This document shows positions 35,101 to 50,100 of a stretch of DNA of 64,000 bases, one piece after another. A program made the translations under genes and the position numbers. How positions within the stretch are numbered: position 1 is the stretch's first letter; each line of letters starts with the position of its first letter. The notes beneath the pieces were generated by a model that worked only from the letters and a program-made list of their open reading frames with translations, was not told where the DNA came from and made no database searches. Source of the stretch: Chionis minor (lineage: Eukaryota > Chordata > Aves > Charadriiformes > Chionididae). The stretch lies in NCBI GenBank assembly GCA_013398295.1, contig VZSF01000012.1, positions 771,066 to 835,065 of the forward strand. The letters run 5' to 3'.

Positions 35101-38100
35101 ACATAAACTGGCAACACCAAAGGATGTCACTAGGATAACTGTAGAACTATTTGTAATGGATGTTCCCCCAACCCTCACAATTCTGGGGTTTCCAAAAATG
35201 GGTTAAAAAAATCAGCAAATCAAAAAGTAGGACAAAAGACACATGATTTCGTTTATCCGGAAGCATATCAAAAATCCTTCCAAAATGGCATAGTCAAAGT
35301 TTTTCATTTAACACTGTAGTAAATTACAGAATGAAAGACTATTTTGAACAGGGATATGTTATTTGTTAGACATATAAATTATTTTGCTGCTTGTGGTTCT
35401 AAAGATCATTAATATTTCTATAATTTTCTAAAATTACACTAATTTATTTGGTGGTTTAGTTGCCCAAGATTTATACTTTCAAGAAAAAGGTGATTTCACC
35501 TAATTTTTCTCCAGCACCAGAATTTACGCAACCACTATTTTCAGGCTTTTTTATTCCAAAATAGGAAAAAACAAGAACTAAATCAATAAAACATACATTT
35601 ATGAATGAGGAGTGAAGAGGACAGGACTTTTAAATATTCCAGTGCAGGCAGAGTTCCATTTAAATTTACACAGTAGTTTTCATTATATCTAAAGAATTTC
35701 ATGGTGAAGGGATGGCCCGACCATTGTTTAGGTCTGACTTTTATTAGAACTGGAGGGTTCTGCACCCTGAGTTCACTCCATTGGCAAGCACTGTACCACC
35801 ACCACCTCACTGCATTTTTTAAATTCTTCAGGTTTATTTTCTGTGGAGATTTTCAATGTTGAATTAAAAACAACAGATTAAGAAAAAAAAAGACTAGCAC
35901 CACTTTGGAAATTTTGACTATACTCACCATATGGAGAAAGCATATCAGATACTTCAGAACAACGTAATTGTGTTCAGGAAGTTCTTGAATGATTTGCTTA
36001 CATCTGGTGACTCGTAAACTGCTCTCCACACCTACAATGTCAAAGTCAGTTTTAATATAACTCAAAACCAGCAAAATATTAGCAAGAAATAACCGCTTAT
36101 TTATATCTGCTGGAATTTAGATATTCATCTGTAAAACTGATGGCAAAATTCAGCTCTACTAACCTCCATGACCACAGAAACAATTAGGGTTATCCCTTTG
36201 AACGTCCCTGTCGTATTTCATATTATTATATGTCTGGCTAAGATTAACTTCCAGAGTATTTGCTCGATTCAGTGAAATAGCCAAAATAATTTCTTTGCTA
36301 GAAAGGACTTTGAAAGGTCTTGATTTGAATCCCATTATCCCTCCGTGCACTAAGTCCAGACGTCTACTTTTTATGCTTTGATTTTACTCTTGCTGAGACA
36401 CAGTCCTGCCCAAATGGTCTTTTGGCACTCTACTAACTTTAAAACACTTCTGTGATTCTCTTCTGTCTTGGGAAAAATTTTTGAGATGGCTACTTGGGTG
36501 GGTAAGAATTTTCTAGAAATTAATCTAATTAGGTTCATTAACTCATTTCTACAGATGGGCAAAACCAGAACTGGACCCCAAACTCCTTGCATCATCTAGA
36601 CAGTCCGGATGAGAATTACACTAACACCGGATTATATTTCAAATGGTGTACCAAAGGACTTCCTCCCCTCCCCCCGGAATATTCTAATTATTTTAGTTAT
36701 TGAAGTTTAACACCAATTTGGAGGAAGGTCTAATGATTACAACCATGCCTGACCTAACCAGCCCATTTGTGCTGATTTGTTTTCTGCATTTGTTGCATTT
36801 CCCTCTCTGTCTCCTTGACACCGCTAGAGGCGAGCGTAAGTACATGTGCATGCACAGAATTCCAGCATGTTAAATGTTCCCTTAAGCTCTGAATTAAATA
36901 CATGGAGCTAGACTGTGGTGACCTGTGTTGACAGTTTTCCTACTGCAAAGCTACTGGTTTGTGTAAAATACAATAATTTGAGTCTCAAGAATTTTTTTGT
37001 CAGCTTTCTGCAGAGTAAATAATTCAGAAAGTGTAGCAATACTCGGTAAAGGAACTTGCTAGCATTTTTCATGACCAAAGAAGAAGTTCTTATAATTATT
37101 CAATTATAAGCTTCGAGGTTTTATTAATTTTTTTAGTCAGTCACTTGGCTAATTTATTTCACAGCTCCCATCAATAACTCTTAAAAAAATGTTTCAGATG
37201 AGACACTAAAAAGAAAAGTTTCACTGTCATTTCAAAGTACTGTAAAACACAGATACTATATTTCTGGGTTCGCAGGTTAAGAGATAGGTCACACACTGCT
37301 CTGGTGTGTTCCAGAAGACAGAATGAGAATTTTCAAATCATTCCGAGACAGGTCTCTGCTACCACACCTCTTCAAAGCTCCCTCCTGCACTGTATTCCCT
37401 GAGAATATGCCTTTGCTGCAGTCCAGTTTGGCTCCCAAGCTTTAAAATCAGGATATCACCACAGCAGCAAGAAAAGACAGTGAACATCACACTGCATAAC
37501 ATGAAAGCCCAAGGAGGAATTCTCTTAAACTCCACTTTTCAACATGTTTTGTAAACACTTAAAATGCCAGTAAACAAAAATGAGATGGAATGAATGTTTC
37601 ACAGGTGTTTTGCCAACCAAAACCTCCCAGTGTTCCTAGGACAATGCACTGTGCTCAGATTCTGTTCAGACTTGTTCTCATTTTTCACTTGGCTGCGTCA
37701 CAAAGTAATATCATGTCCAGAAAGTCAGCACAAGATTAATTCAGTAAAATTCAGTAAAAACCTTTTTCCAAATTTCCCTGGTTCTTTCCAGCTCTGAGTG
37801 ACTATCCTTAGTCCCTCCATTTCTACCACCTTCCTGTGAATAGACCTGTTTTTCTCAATGCCCTGAGATATGTATTGTGTGGACAGATTTCGAAGGTGGT
37901 GATCTACAGACTTGCAAGTAGCAAAGTACAGAATTTCAGAGGACTCTGAACATGACTTGATTAAGTTTTTTAATGGAAATACATGAATAAAGTTAATGAT
38001 ACAAAACAGCACGCACAGATGCTAGCGATGGGCAAAGAACAAAATTTTTACCTAGAATACAGTATATCTAGGTAAACTTACTGTACTTCTATACTTTACA

Positions 38101-41100
38101 AACAGGTTGCCATTGAGATTTATCCTCAACCTGAATTATTTTAGTCACCCACCCCAATGGCAACAGTCACAATAGTGACGATAACCTACACTTTGCAACA
38201 GCATCAGCCTATGGTTACCATAGGTATGCTAACAGACTGTCAGAAGCCATATTCCATTACTAATACATAAAATTTCCTCAAAAAGCAGATTTTGGAAAAA
38301 TGTGTGCTTGTGACTTGTTACTGGAAGCTCTATGAGTTCCCTGCTAGATTAACTATAGCCTGGATGGTAAAATACCAGTTTCTACAAGTACTGTGTACTA
38401 AACCTCAGATATTCTGGCATCTCACACATTCAACCCCAATTTATTAGGGAGTTGCCTTGCCAGCATTGTAAACTTCTAGTCCCTGACAAAGGCCACGAAG
38501 TTTTTGAAGTCATAGTTTCAAATGGTGCCAGATCTTTCGATAATCAATGTCTTCTCTTCTCGTGGCTTTAGATCCTTTCTTCCCCAATACGTTATCCCAT
38601 GGGAAAAGTTCAAACAAAAACAATTCCCTTCTAACAAAAAAAAGCAAAAAAAAAAAAGACAGAAGCATACAAATGACCAGCTAAATTTTGTTCCCACAGT
38701 TCTGCCAATGCTGCTGCTAAACCTAAACCTGCTTTGACATAACTTGTATCACTGAGACTCAGTCCTGTGCCATGACATAAAAATGGAGCCCTGACAGTGA
38801 GAGCTCTGATCCAATTCTTACTAACACAGTATGATATACAGATAAACCAGTAAACCTTGTAAAAAGCAAAAAGGGTCTTGGTAACCCTGCCCACCTTACT
38901 CTAGTACAGATTCTGAGGTTGTCCATTTGTGGCCGCAGTGAAGCACTAATAATATTATATACCCACAACTGTGCCATGATTAGCAAACAGCAGTGATTAT
39001 GAATTAGCCAGGTCCAGTTCAACTTGCTGCGTACGTTTTTCTAGAACTTATTTATACTCACTGGTGATTCCGATGATATGATCATAACACTCAAAAGTTA
39101 GTAATGGCTGAGGGAGTTCCCTAAGAAAAGTCTTTAGGATAACAGCAGGAATATGGATATCATGATAATCATCAAAATTCACAGACTTGCCTAAAAGGAG
39201 AAAAAGAAGAAAAAAGGTGTTCAATCATATGTTTTACATAGATTTTTTACATAGATGTTTTACATACATACATACATGTTTTACAAATCATAGTTTCTTT
39301 AAACTACTGCTTAAAAGCTGTGTCAGAATACATTTTGAATAGATCTTGGCTTTCTGCTGCTGGTAACTCCTAGCATTTTCTTTTTGGCTTTTTTTCATAG
39401 AGTTTTATTAATCTTCCTATAAGAGATTCTCCCCATAAAGGCATTTCATAAAATGACTTCACGGGGAAGCCAGTGACTTTCAAAATTACTTCAGTACATT
39501 TCATAAATTATTAGGTATAAATATATTTCTGTCATAACCATGGAAAAACACCAGGGGCAAAATGACACAAAGACATCGTACTTCATAACTACAGTAGCTC
39601 AAAGTGCATAGAGGCAATACAAATGTTTATGAAAAAACAGACCATTTTTGACTCAAACCGTATCATTCACTAGCTGCTACAGATTTTGTAAGCTCTGGTC
39701 TGACGTCACTCGATGACTTGCTATTCAGTAAGCATTAAGTGCCATTGCTATCTTTCAGGTTTCTGTAACAGTGCTCTTATTACGATACTTTATCTTACAA
39801 ATGGTTTTGTGATTAACTAGTTATAAGAAAGCTAGCACTTCTGCTTCACCAACAAAACCAAGATCAACAAAGCCCTCACATGGTTACTGGTAATGGTGTG
39901 ATGACAGCTTACCCTGATTGTAGAGTTTCTGAACATCTTTGATAGTTTGGACGCTGGCTGACCTTCGGAAGATGCCCTCTACTTGTAGTCCTGAAAAAAC
40001 AATTAATGCAGGTCTCATCTGTAAAAGCTCTCAGTTTCTTGTTTTTCTCTACAGATTCAGGTGAAAACAGAACAGAGGCAGAAGGTTTGGGAACGAATCC
40101 ACTTGATATACTAATTTTTTTTGAAATAAAGTCCTTGAGAATAGAACGTACAATCAAATAGTGTTGCAACACTGCCTACAGCTTTTCTTTAAAATGTCTC
40201 ATAGAAATACTACCACCTTTCCTTAAGTACTTTAAAATGTCTTGCCAACTATAATTTTTCTTTAAAAGTAGATTTCAGTTGTGCCTAATGACATAGAAGC
40301 AGGAGATTTAGATTCACCATGCTGCTTATGTACCACTCTCACTGAGCGTATCTGCAACTGAGCCTCAAACCACGCCTGTAAATCTGCTATTCTCCTTTTA
40401 AATGCCTTAAACCTTTAGCAAGCTAAAAAGGGTATTTGCAAAGATTCCCTAAGCTCCCTCTTCCATCAGTGGGTACAACAAGATCCTTTAGGCTGAGGAA
40501 TGTTTCACAGGATGGAGGAGCCTGTCTCTTACCACTGGAGGGACAGTGGCCTCCTGAGCTTAAAGGTAGTTTGGGGCAGACCACTGCTCCTTCCACCTCT
40601 CTCTGGACATCAGTGGGACTCAGGACTGCCTGCCCATGTTATTTCAAAATATGCAATTCTAGTCTTGAGACGCTTCTGAGATACTTATCATAAATCTCCT
40701 AAGGATATCTATTTAATTTCCTTTCATGTCTTGGACCAACTGAATTCTGAGTTCAGCTACAGAGGAAAAACTTCAATAAAATGCATCCCATCAAGGATCT
40801 AATTGGGACCACAGCTTTCAAAGGAAGTTATTTATCTGAATTATTATGCAAAACAGGATGGGGACAACAAGTGCTACTTTTCTTGAGACTTGTGGTACTT
40901 CTTGCTTTTGAGTTTGCTAGAATCATCACGTCCCTCTCTCCTTCCTTCTCTCCAGTTTGTGCTGTTCCTTCCACACAGCAGCTAATGCAATTTGGCTCAC
41001 ATGTAGTCTCAGTTGGAGAGTCCCACTTGAAGCACAGTAATCTAAAATATTAGCCTATGCTGGTCTGACAAAAAATAAAACTGCTGACATTTTGACAGAT

Positions 41101-44100
41101 CACCCACTGACTTGGCGGGACTGCTGTATGTTTCTTTATGCAAGTATGAAAGAGCAGATATTTTTTCATGCTCACCTTTCAGCAGGTAAGCAGCTGACCA
41201 ATATTCGTGTATTTCAACTAAAGCACACATGCATCTATTTGCATGATCAAGAATCTTTATGGTGTTCTAGAAAAATTGAGTCATACATTAATGAAAGATA
41301 CTCAGTTACTCTTGTAAATTCACCATGCATATTTTATACATGAAAAATCAGTAAATTAATACAAAATTCCTTAATGAACCCATTCCTTAGAGAATAGCAT
41401 TTAGTTTTGTTTATATGAATTTAGATCAGTGTACTAAAAGAATTGATAATGTACTATCAAATTAAATTTTCATAGATATGTTTCAGAGACTTTGGCAAAG
41501 AACCCCAAGCTCTACTTAATTCTTCCACCGACCAGATTTAGAGGCTCCTAGTTACTTTCTAAGCATTTATGCACATGCTTTTTAAATTACAGGTTGAATA
41601 TATTCAAAAATTTAGCCCATGCACTGTTCTTGAAGGAGCATGAGACCTCAAACTACAATATATAAGGAGGACATGTGTGTTTACTAAAGGAACCAAATGG
41701 ACGATTATTATGATCTATTTGACCACTTGCTTTATTCCTGATCAGATCACATTTCAGTTTAATAAAGTTATGGCTAATGACATCACTGTACTAAAATGGT
41801 TCCCTTAGATTTATAGTGCAACCTGTCCAAAGACACGGTTGTGGAAGTGGCAGCTGTGAACAGCTAGCTCGTCACGGCATTGCCCTCAGCAAACAAGAAA
41901 TACAATAATCTCCTGAGAATTGTAGAACTTTATGCTGGCTGTCAGTGGACTAGAGGTTTTCTGTACAGTCTTTCAGAAAACAGACATCATAAATGCTTGC
42001 AATTTGTTTTGCTGGAACTGGTTTAATAGTTAATGCTTTAATCTGATGTGGATCTCACTGTATAAACTACAATGTAATAAATATCAATTTTTAACATGTT
42101 TATGCCTTTATTGGCTAAGCTTTCAAGAGTCTAATTAAAGACATTAATCTGTAGCATAGACAGCAGCTGTACTTGTCTGGCCCTGCATCCCATCCATGTT
42201 ACTTTAATGGCATGTAACACTAAACTCTTGCTGGATATGTTTTTTGGAGGGGGAGAAACAATTTTTATCCTCATCTGCAGAAATCTGGGATACGAATGAT
42301 ACCCATTCTTCTTCCAGAATTCATTTTCCAGGTCAGCTGAAACAGAATCAATACACAGCAATTTGTGTGATCACGGGTGCCAACACGCCAGCTACCAAAG
42401 CAGATATCTCCTCCTTACATTTGCGGGCAACCTATCCAAATGACATGACACTAATTAAACGTAGGTTAGTGCAATTCTTAGGAAGAAAGAAAAAGCTATA
42501 TTCTCCTTCTCCACAACAGCCAAAGAGCCTCATCTTTTTTGCATAAATATAATACATATAATAGCAATTTTTAAATAAAGCATGGGTCATAACTTCAGCC
42601 TACTGGTAAACAGAAAGATGAGTCAACAGGAATTATGCTATTGAAGGAGGGAACCAATGAGCCTGGGTGCAGAGACAGCCCTTCTGCAATAAGGTTTTCT
42701 GACTTCTGTGATGCATATGAACTGAGCAGAAGATTTTTTTTAGAAGTCTATAAGTCTATTAATTGCTCTCAGTGCCTTCTGTGTTTAGTCAGGGTCGGGG
42801 AAAGCTACCTGAAAACATGGTTTGAACAATGGTGTTTCCCATGTCACATAAGCCTGAACAGCACAGGCATATGGCCCCAGCTGGGGTCTCATAATAAGGG
42901 ATAGAAAGGAGGAAAGGGACCTGAAGCCTCCTGTTGGTTATTCCACTGTGATGGATAAACTCACAGCCTTCTACACAGTCAGGAAATCCTTTCTCCAAAT
43001 CTGTCTCTTCCAATTCAGACACTAGGAGAAAAAAACCCCAGTTCTTGGAACTACCATAATTAAGCTAACACAAGGTGCCCACAGTAAAGTAAAATTAATC
43101 ACATTATCTTCTTTTTTGCAGGCAAAACACCTGCCGGAGTCACCAGAGTTGTGGGATGAGGAAACACAATTGCCTGAAGACAATCCTGGTCTTTGCAAGT
43201 CACAGCGTTCATCTCTGTCCTTTTAAAAAAATAATTTTGAAGTAGGTTATTTAATTTTTGTTAGTAGTGTTCTTCAATCCAATCCCATTTACAGCATGGC
43301 ATGATTTGTGTCAGCTGTCTCTTTAAAGGGAGGCTGGTTGGGTTTTTTGTGTATATGTTGAACTATTTTGCCATTTGCATGGATAACATGGTCCGTAGAG
43401 AATACCAACTCAGGAGCAGCAGAGCTTGCCAGAAGACTGCTAGGGGATGACTGACACAAGCAGCCAGCCTGGGCTTTCCAGTTCTGATAAACACGCGGCT
43501 GCACGGCACTCACATATTCTATCAATGCTGCAGAGCCTCTGTCGAGATAACTCAGCACAAACTGCTCCCTGCCCCTCACCAAAAACACAGACAGATACAG
43601 AGATCAGTGGACGTCTGCTACCCTGCACTAAGCTCTCCAGACCAAAACGAGCGAAATTTTATTTTTAAATATTATGTGATATGCAGAAAAAAAACGTAGT
43701 GATGTGACTAGTGAAGGAGCCATCTGTACTCAATGAAAAGTGATTCTGTGATTGAGAACTTAACTGAGTAATTATTTAAATGTCAGTAATCATAAATGAA
43801 AACAGGTAGGCACTTCATTCCACATTGAAATAAGATGGCTTTTACCATAGTAGACAAAATTTCACAGTACAATGACACAACTGTGTCACACTCCAAATTA
43901 ATAAACTGTTGCTAAAAATACCTAACACCCCCTTCCACCCCCCCGATCAGTTGTCCCACAGGAAAGACACAGAAAATCAAAACTGATAAAGATAAATTAA
44001 AGCAACACATGCTGTCACATTGCTGCAAACTTGTCAAAGAGAGAGAGATGAGAAAATTACATTCTTTTTCTTTCAATCATCCTTGATTTGAGGGTTGCTG

Positions 44101-47100
44101 GCATCAAAAACCTTTGTTAATTTGTCTGCTTTCAGAAGAGAAATAGCAAAGAGTGAGCATCTGAATTCCTTCTGTCCCAAATTGAGTTTGGAAATGTTTC
44201 TTTTGGCTGGGGTCCTGCCAAGTCTCAGGAAGTGTCCAGCCTGATTTGGAAGTGGTTTTCATTCTCATTAATACAACCGATTTAGACATCTTCTTGCAGA
44301 TTACGTAATTCTATTAAGATTCCTTTTTAAAAATTAGAACTAATTCATTTCTATTACGAGGACTGATGAATTTATAGCATATTTTAATTGTCCATTTTCA
44401 GTGTAACATCTTACATGCCCAAAGTAGTGGCAATTGTGAATTTTTATACCTAAGACAAATTCAAGATTATTTTTTTTTTAGAGCTATAATACAGTACAAG
44501 TTTGAGGAGGAGATTGCACAGCTTCCTTTCCCTTGTACTCTGTGCAATGAATATAGAACAAGCGATCGTGATGTCTGCAGTTTGTAAAAATGACTTGCGC
44601 TGCAAGGTGCACGGTGCATCACGGGCAGAGGGGAAGAGAAGGGACAGTTCCAGCCCTACTGAAAAGCTGAGCAGCAGCAGCAGGAGCAGCAAGAATGTAG
44701 AACTGTGCATCCTCCACAGAACCCAAAGTGTATTTGTGTCCTTGTGGTTTTGAATGACACAGTCTCTCGCCTTTGGATTTATGAATGAATATTCTCAGTT
44801 TACACTTGGCACCTCTGAACATAATTCATCTGCAATACCTGAGCACCAAAAACACAAACTGTGCTTATTAAAAGGTTCATTTTTATTTCATGGCGCACGA
44901 ACCAGTCTTGGGATTTATCTCATCTCCATGAACCCTAGGTAAAAAGACTCACATAAAAACAAAAGAGCCAAGAACTCAGAAATGTTTATATGGCCAATGT
45001 CAAGCTTTCCTGGTGTTGCATTTTTAAAAGATATTTGATTGATCACAAGAAGTGGAGGCCAGGAGGCAAACTCACTAAGCTGCAGCAATCCAAACATATT
45101 CAAAATGCATAACCATCCATCTCTACCCATTCTGACTATCACCGGCAGGATGTATTCATTCATATTAAAAAATGGAACCAAAAACTTCCTCCATCAGCAA
45201 GATTTGTTGTGCTTCATGGAGGGGATGAGGAGGAAAGATTAATCACTGTTTACCATGGCTCCTGTTATTGAACAGATAAAGGACAGCTTTAGTTGCCAGT
45301 ATAATCATACCATAGGACATTTATTACTTTATCATTAAGCTTCTATAGCATGGTTATTACCATTTCATTTAGAAGTCTTAGTCATTGCCCAGGACTCTCC
45401 TGCGGTACCACGAGACAACATTGAACAAAAACTTTGTGCTGCAAAGCACTTCCAGTCAACAAAAGAGATGAGGTAAGAGAGAAAGACTCAGCAATGGGGT
45501 CTACTGCAAGATAATGCTCCTCTAGGGGACAGTTATCTCTTCTGCTTTATAATTCTGTGGTGTGATTCCTTCACTGAGAGTTTATTGTTCCATCACTTCT
45601 GAACTGCTGCTGGTCTTACGTAGTCTCTTTAGTAATCAGTTCTTTATGCCTTTTTTTTATAGCTGCTTCCTTATTTGGCCACTCCTGACAATGCAAACAT
45701 TACCAATTTTGGGGAATTTGAGTAATAATACCAGCAGGTTAGCTTTGGTTTTAAATTGTTTAAAACATGGGCAAACATGTAGCTTATACCTTTGAGGATA
45801 CTCTCTAAAACAGAAAATACCTTAAAAATAACAATTCTACCTACAATATTTCAAATTGCTGTTTTGCGTAACACCAGTACAAATGACAGTGTATTAATAT
45901 TTGAGATAGGCTTGAGAAACACCCCTGCCCTTTGTAACCCACCTGACATCTTCATGCAGGTCTGAACAGTTCGGTTTAAACGCACCTTTATAGTGAACCA
46001 AATAAAAGTTTCCTTAAAAGCTGTCTTCTGACTTCCAGATACGGGGAGGTTCGCAAACAAAATATGGATTTTGTCATGCAGGTTTATTTGTAATGTGTAT
46101 CAGTTAGTATACTCAAACCGTGGGTGAGAGGTTAAAAATTAAGAGAGTATGGTGAATTGTACCGATACTGATCTAACCAAACACTGAAACCACCAGCCAC
46201 ACACCACCTAGCGTTTAATTTATCATGATATCTTATGGCCAGCCTGTAACCTGCTTTTCTAGGGAAAAAAAAAAAAAAAAAGACATGTAAGTAAAGGACA
46301 TGAAAGGGAATTTCTGCTGTGACGTCTTTAATATTAGAGTTTAAACGCAGAAGTGCTTTTCTGAGTCCTCAAGCCTATGATGGATAAAACTGCCTTGGAG
46401 GCAGCTCTGAAGCGAGTGTGCCCCTTTCGGCCCCGCCAGGTTGCTGTGAGCGGCACCAGCAGCTGCAGCCCCTGGCACAACCCCATCCCTGAGCATTATG
46501 GAAGCCACACACACAAAGATGCCTCCTCCATAGCATGGCACTACTTATACCCCCGCTTACCGAAACAGTTGGTTAGAGGACGCATGGGGACACATTAACC
46601 AGGGAAAGAAAATCACTACTCTGTGGCGTAACTTGGGCTTCTTGGAGAAAAGGACCCATGAGCAAAGCATCAGGATCATTACCGCCAAAGGAATGATAGC
46701 AGGTTAGAAAGACCTTCAAATTGTTCTGACAAGACAGTGAATATTTAATTGAGCCAGGTAATTTCTCATGGCATGGTAGAGATAATGTAGTACACACACA
46801 CAAAAAATTATATAGTGCAAGTCAAGTCTTGTACTTCTAAACTAACCAGATGAACATGTTGTGGTTTTGAGGTAGAGCATAGAAAAAAATGTCCTCTGGT
46901 TTGCTGGTTACTACAAAGATCTATTCATAAACGTGCTATGTTAAACCTATCCCTCCTCTTTGGTCTAAATCATCAGTTGGGCTCAGGACGATACTGATAC
47001 CTTCTGAAATTAAGAGCACCTCTCTAGTTTGATCCAGAAGATGAACTCTGAGGCTTAGTCTTAATGAGCTGATGATTTTCTGAGATACTCAGAACTCATT

Positions 47101-50100
47101 TTAGGAAACCAATTTTTCCCTGTGCAGGTCAGCTGGAACTGAAATTAAGCATTTGTAAAATTCATTATTAAAAACTTCAAAAACATTTTTCACTCTAAAG
47201 TGGAGCTAGAATGAAAGTGGTGAGATGCCTACTTTCTCATTCTTTCTTGAAAAAAATAACCTGAAAATTATTATAGAACTTAAGAAACCTAGTTTATTTT
47301 GTTAATTGTAACAGTGTCTGAGGCATCAACCATAACAGATCTTGTTTATATAATACAAACAGACGTAGAGGAATGCCTGCTTAAGATTGAATTCTTTAGC
47401 CTCTGTTAAGGTGACTTACTAACTGGATCCAGTGAGAGACGTCTTGCTTAGAAACAACAATCTAAATATGCAGCTGGATTAATAAACGAGGAAGGAACCT
47501 GCACTCACTGTCATAATGTTAATTTGGCTGTTGGGGATGAAGACATGTTTGCTGCTGTCAGAGACGACTCAATAACTCAGAAGAAGGGGAGTTTTGGCTC
47601 ATTTGTACAGATGAGGATGCCTTGGCACTGGGAAGAACTGCAGACAGTGTTGTCTGAAACCGAGGCAGAAAATTTAAACACCAAGGAGGAAAAAAATGAC
47701 ATGAAGCAATCTGTCAAAGAGATCGGTGTCATTAAGATGAAAAAGGCTGGGTGAACTTTAGAGACTGAAAGTTTCTTTAACCTGGTAGCATACTGTTGCA
47801 GGCTGGTGCCTAGTTTGAATACAACCACTGCTCTTGCATCACATCCGTTCAGGAAATCCAAGCCTGACCAGTACAGAATGGACTTTACAGATGCCAGACA
47901 GTCTCTGATGTTTCGAGAAATCTTAAGCCTGTTTATGAAGTGTGATATTGCAGAAGCTTTTGTGATCTATGTCAGAGTTTCAGAAACTGATTTCAGGTAT
48001 CGAGATGTGGAAGTGTAGCAATGGGAAGAAAGAGTGGAAATACTGCACCTCGGGTGAAAACCAAACCCCACTCTCTGCTAATTCTGCAGGGCTGGAAACT
48101 ATGCCAAAATCAGTAGGGTAATGACAGTGAATTTTTGTCACTTCCGGAAGATGAACTGAAGCTCTCACTGTGCTCATGGCCACGTCTGGAGTGCAAAGAA
48201 CGCTGCCAGTCAGCCTCCTGGGCCTGTCAGCATGGGAACTGACACTTGCTGAAGCTGATGGCAGAATTGAGATATTCCCAATTTAGGGAAAGAGTTAAAA
48301 TCATAGCAGACAGCAGGTACAACAGATACCTGCACACTTATAATCAAGTGCAAAAAAATGCATGTCTATCACCTACTGCTTAACAGCCTTGGCATGGCAG
48401 GTACTTGGCTTTCAAGCATCAGCTGGCTGAGAATGTCAGAAAACACTACCTGACAAGCCATCTCTCCTTAGAAATCTAGTTTATGGAGATCTCCTTATGA
48501 TAGGGATTATGACAGCTCTGAGCAAACCTGGGCTTTGTTGGAAAATATCAACATTGACAGAGCCCAAGCCCTTCTTTCCTGAGGACAAAGAAGGACTGAG
48601 AGCTGGGGGAAAAATGAGATAGTCTGCCTAGCAAGTGCATGCGCTGGACTACGTATCGGTGGCCAGCATCACCATGCCACTGACTTGCGCAAAGTAGGAC
48701 AAGGGCTTTGTTCAGAAGTATCATCACATTTCCTCAGAGACTACCCTTTATAAACTGTGCTGATACAGTACTGAACAGATGAATTTTTAGCCAAAAAGGG
48801 ATGAAGTTTGGAGAAAACCCAAGGATGATTACTGCTTTCAGAATAACAAACATTTCAGCTAGGAGAAATTCCGCATTGACAAAGTTGAGCCAACCTTTTC
48901 TTTTATCACAACCATGAGAGCTAAAACTTGCCATTTCCCCCCCTGTACTGTGCAGTTGGCATTGCTGCTTTAGAAAACTACACGTATCTGAGCCGGATTC
49001 CGCAACTGTTGAGAGGGAAGAGTATGGGACTGGTGCAATACTAATGAGACAAAACACTCCGAAACAATAAAAGCAAGACACAGAGGAGATTATGTGTCAG
49101 ATCAGTGCAAGAATTACCAGTTACTAGTCAGTAGAACAATACAATGATGGCCATAAGCCCCCTATTTCTTTAAAATCATTTCATAGGTCTAAGGAAGTGC
49201 CAAATACTCAAAGCCCTCCTCCCAAGCACAGCCAAAAGTTTAAACCAATTAACATTTTAGTGACTTAAATTTTCACTCAATTTCTAAATAATAACAGCTG
49301 TGAGAAGTAATGATGTTAGTGCACATTCATCCTCATTTTAGCTCTCTTGACTCCTGTGATTAGTGAGGAAGAGGTATTTGCCTATTAAGATAAGCTAAAT
49401 ATATGTAAGGATGATTGTTTCATAATTTAAAACACGAAAAAGTCTGGCTTTCATCTGCAGATGGGGCATGCACTGATACACTATACAAGCTCTAATTATC
49501 CACTTACAATTACAATTACAGGGATTGTCTCAAGCTGCCAGTCTCTTGCCTTCAACATTCTTAGTAGTGAACTATTTACATTCCCTGTATCCAACCATAA
49601 TATTTTATATAAGCTACACCTGCAAATTTTTCATCATTAGCACCAGTCTGGAAACAGCACATCCAAACAGCTTTATGGGCTTGTGTGGAAATGCTGAATT
49701 TGGACCAAGAGGCCTTCAACAAAGTCTGTTAGGAACTCTTCATCTACTGCAGATCAGTAGGTATCTTTAATGGCAGAACTGGCCCCGCTCCAGCGCTTGG
49801 CCTTGGCTGCTGCAGGTATTTTGAAGATAAATCAGCAATTTCAAGAGGCAAGGAGCTAGCTGTTCTGTACACAAGAATCCCTATATATGCCATGCCTCAC
49901 TGCCTGCAGACTGTAAGCAGGTATCCACTGCAGTGGATCTCTCTCTCATTCTCCTATGCGTATCGTTAAATCAGCTTCACCCAAGGTACGAAAGCCAAAA
50001 AGAATAAAACGGGCACTTATTTAGTGTTCTTATTTACCATGTGGGAAGCTAAAATATGAAGGAGCATAGTCTAGCAACACGGGCAAGGCACGAAGTGTCT

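Noticed and set aside
47524..47754. A 76-codon plus-strand frame rich in Glu and Lys inside the ARHGAP8 intron.
   Set aside because: No similarity or domain I recognise, antisense to the gene and without splice or promoter context; the length is within chance expectation.
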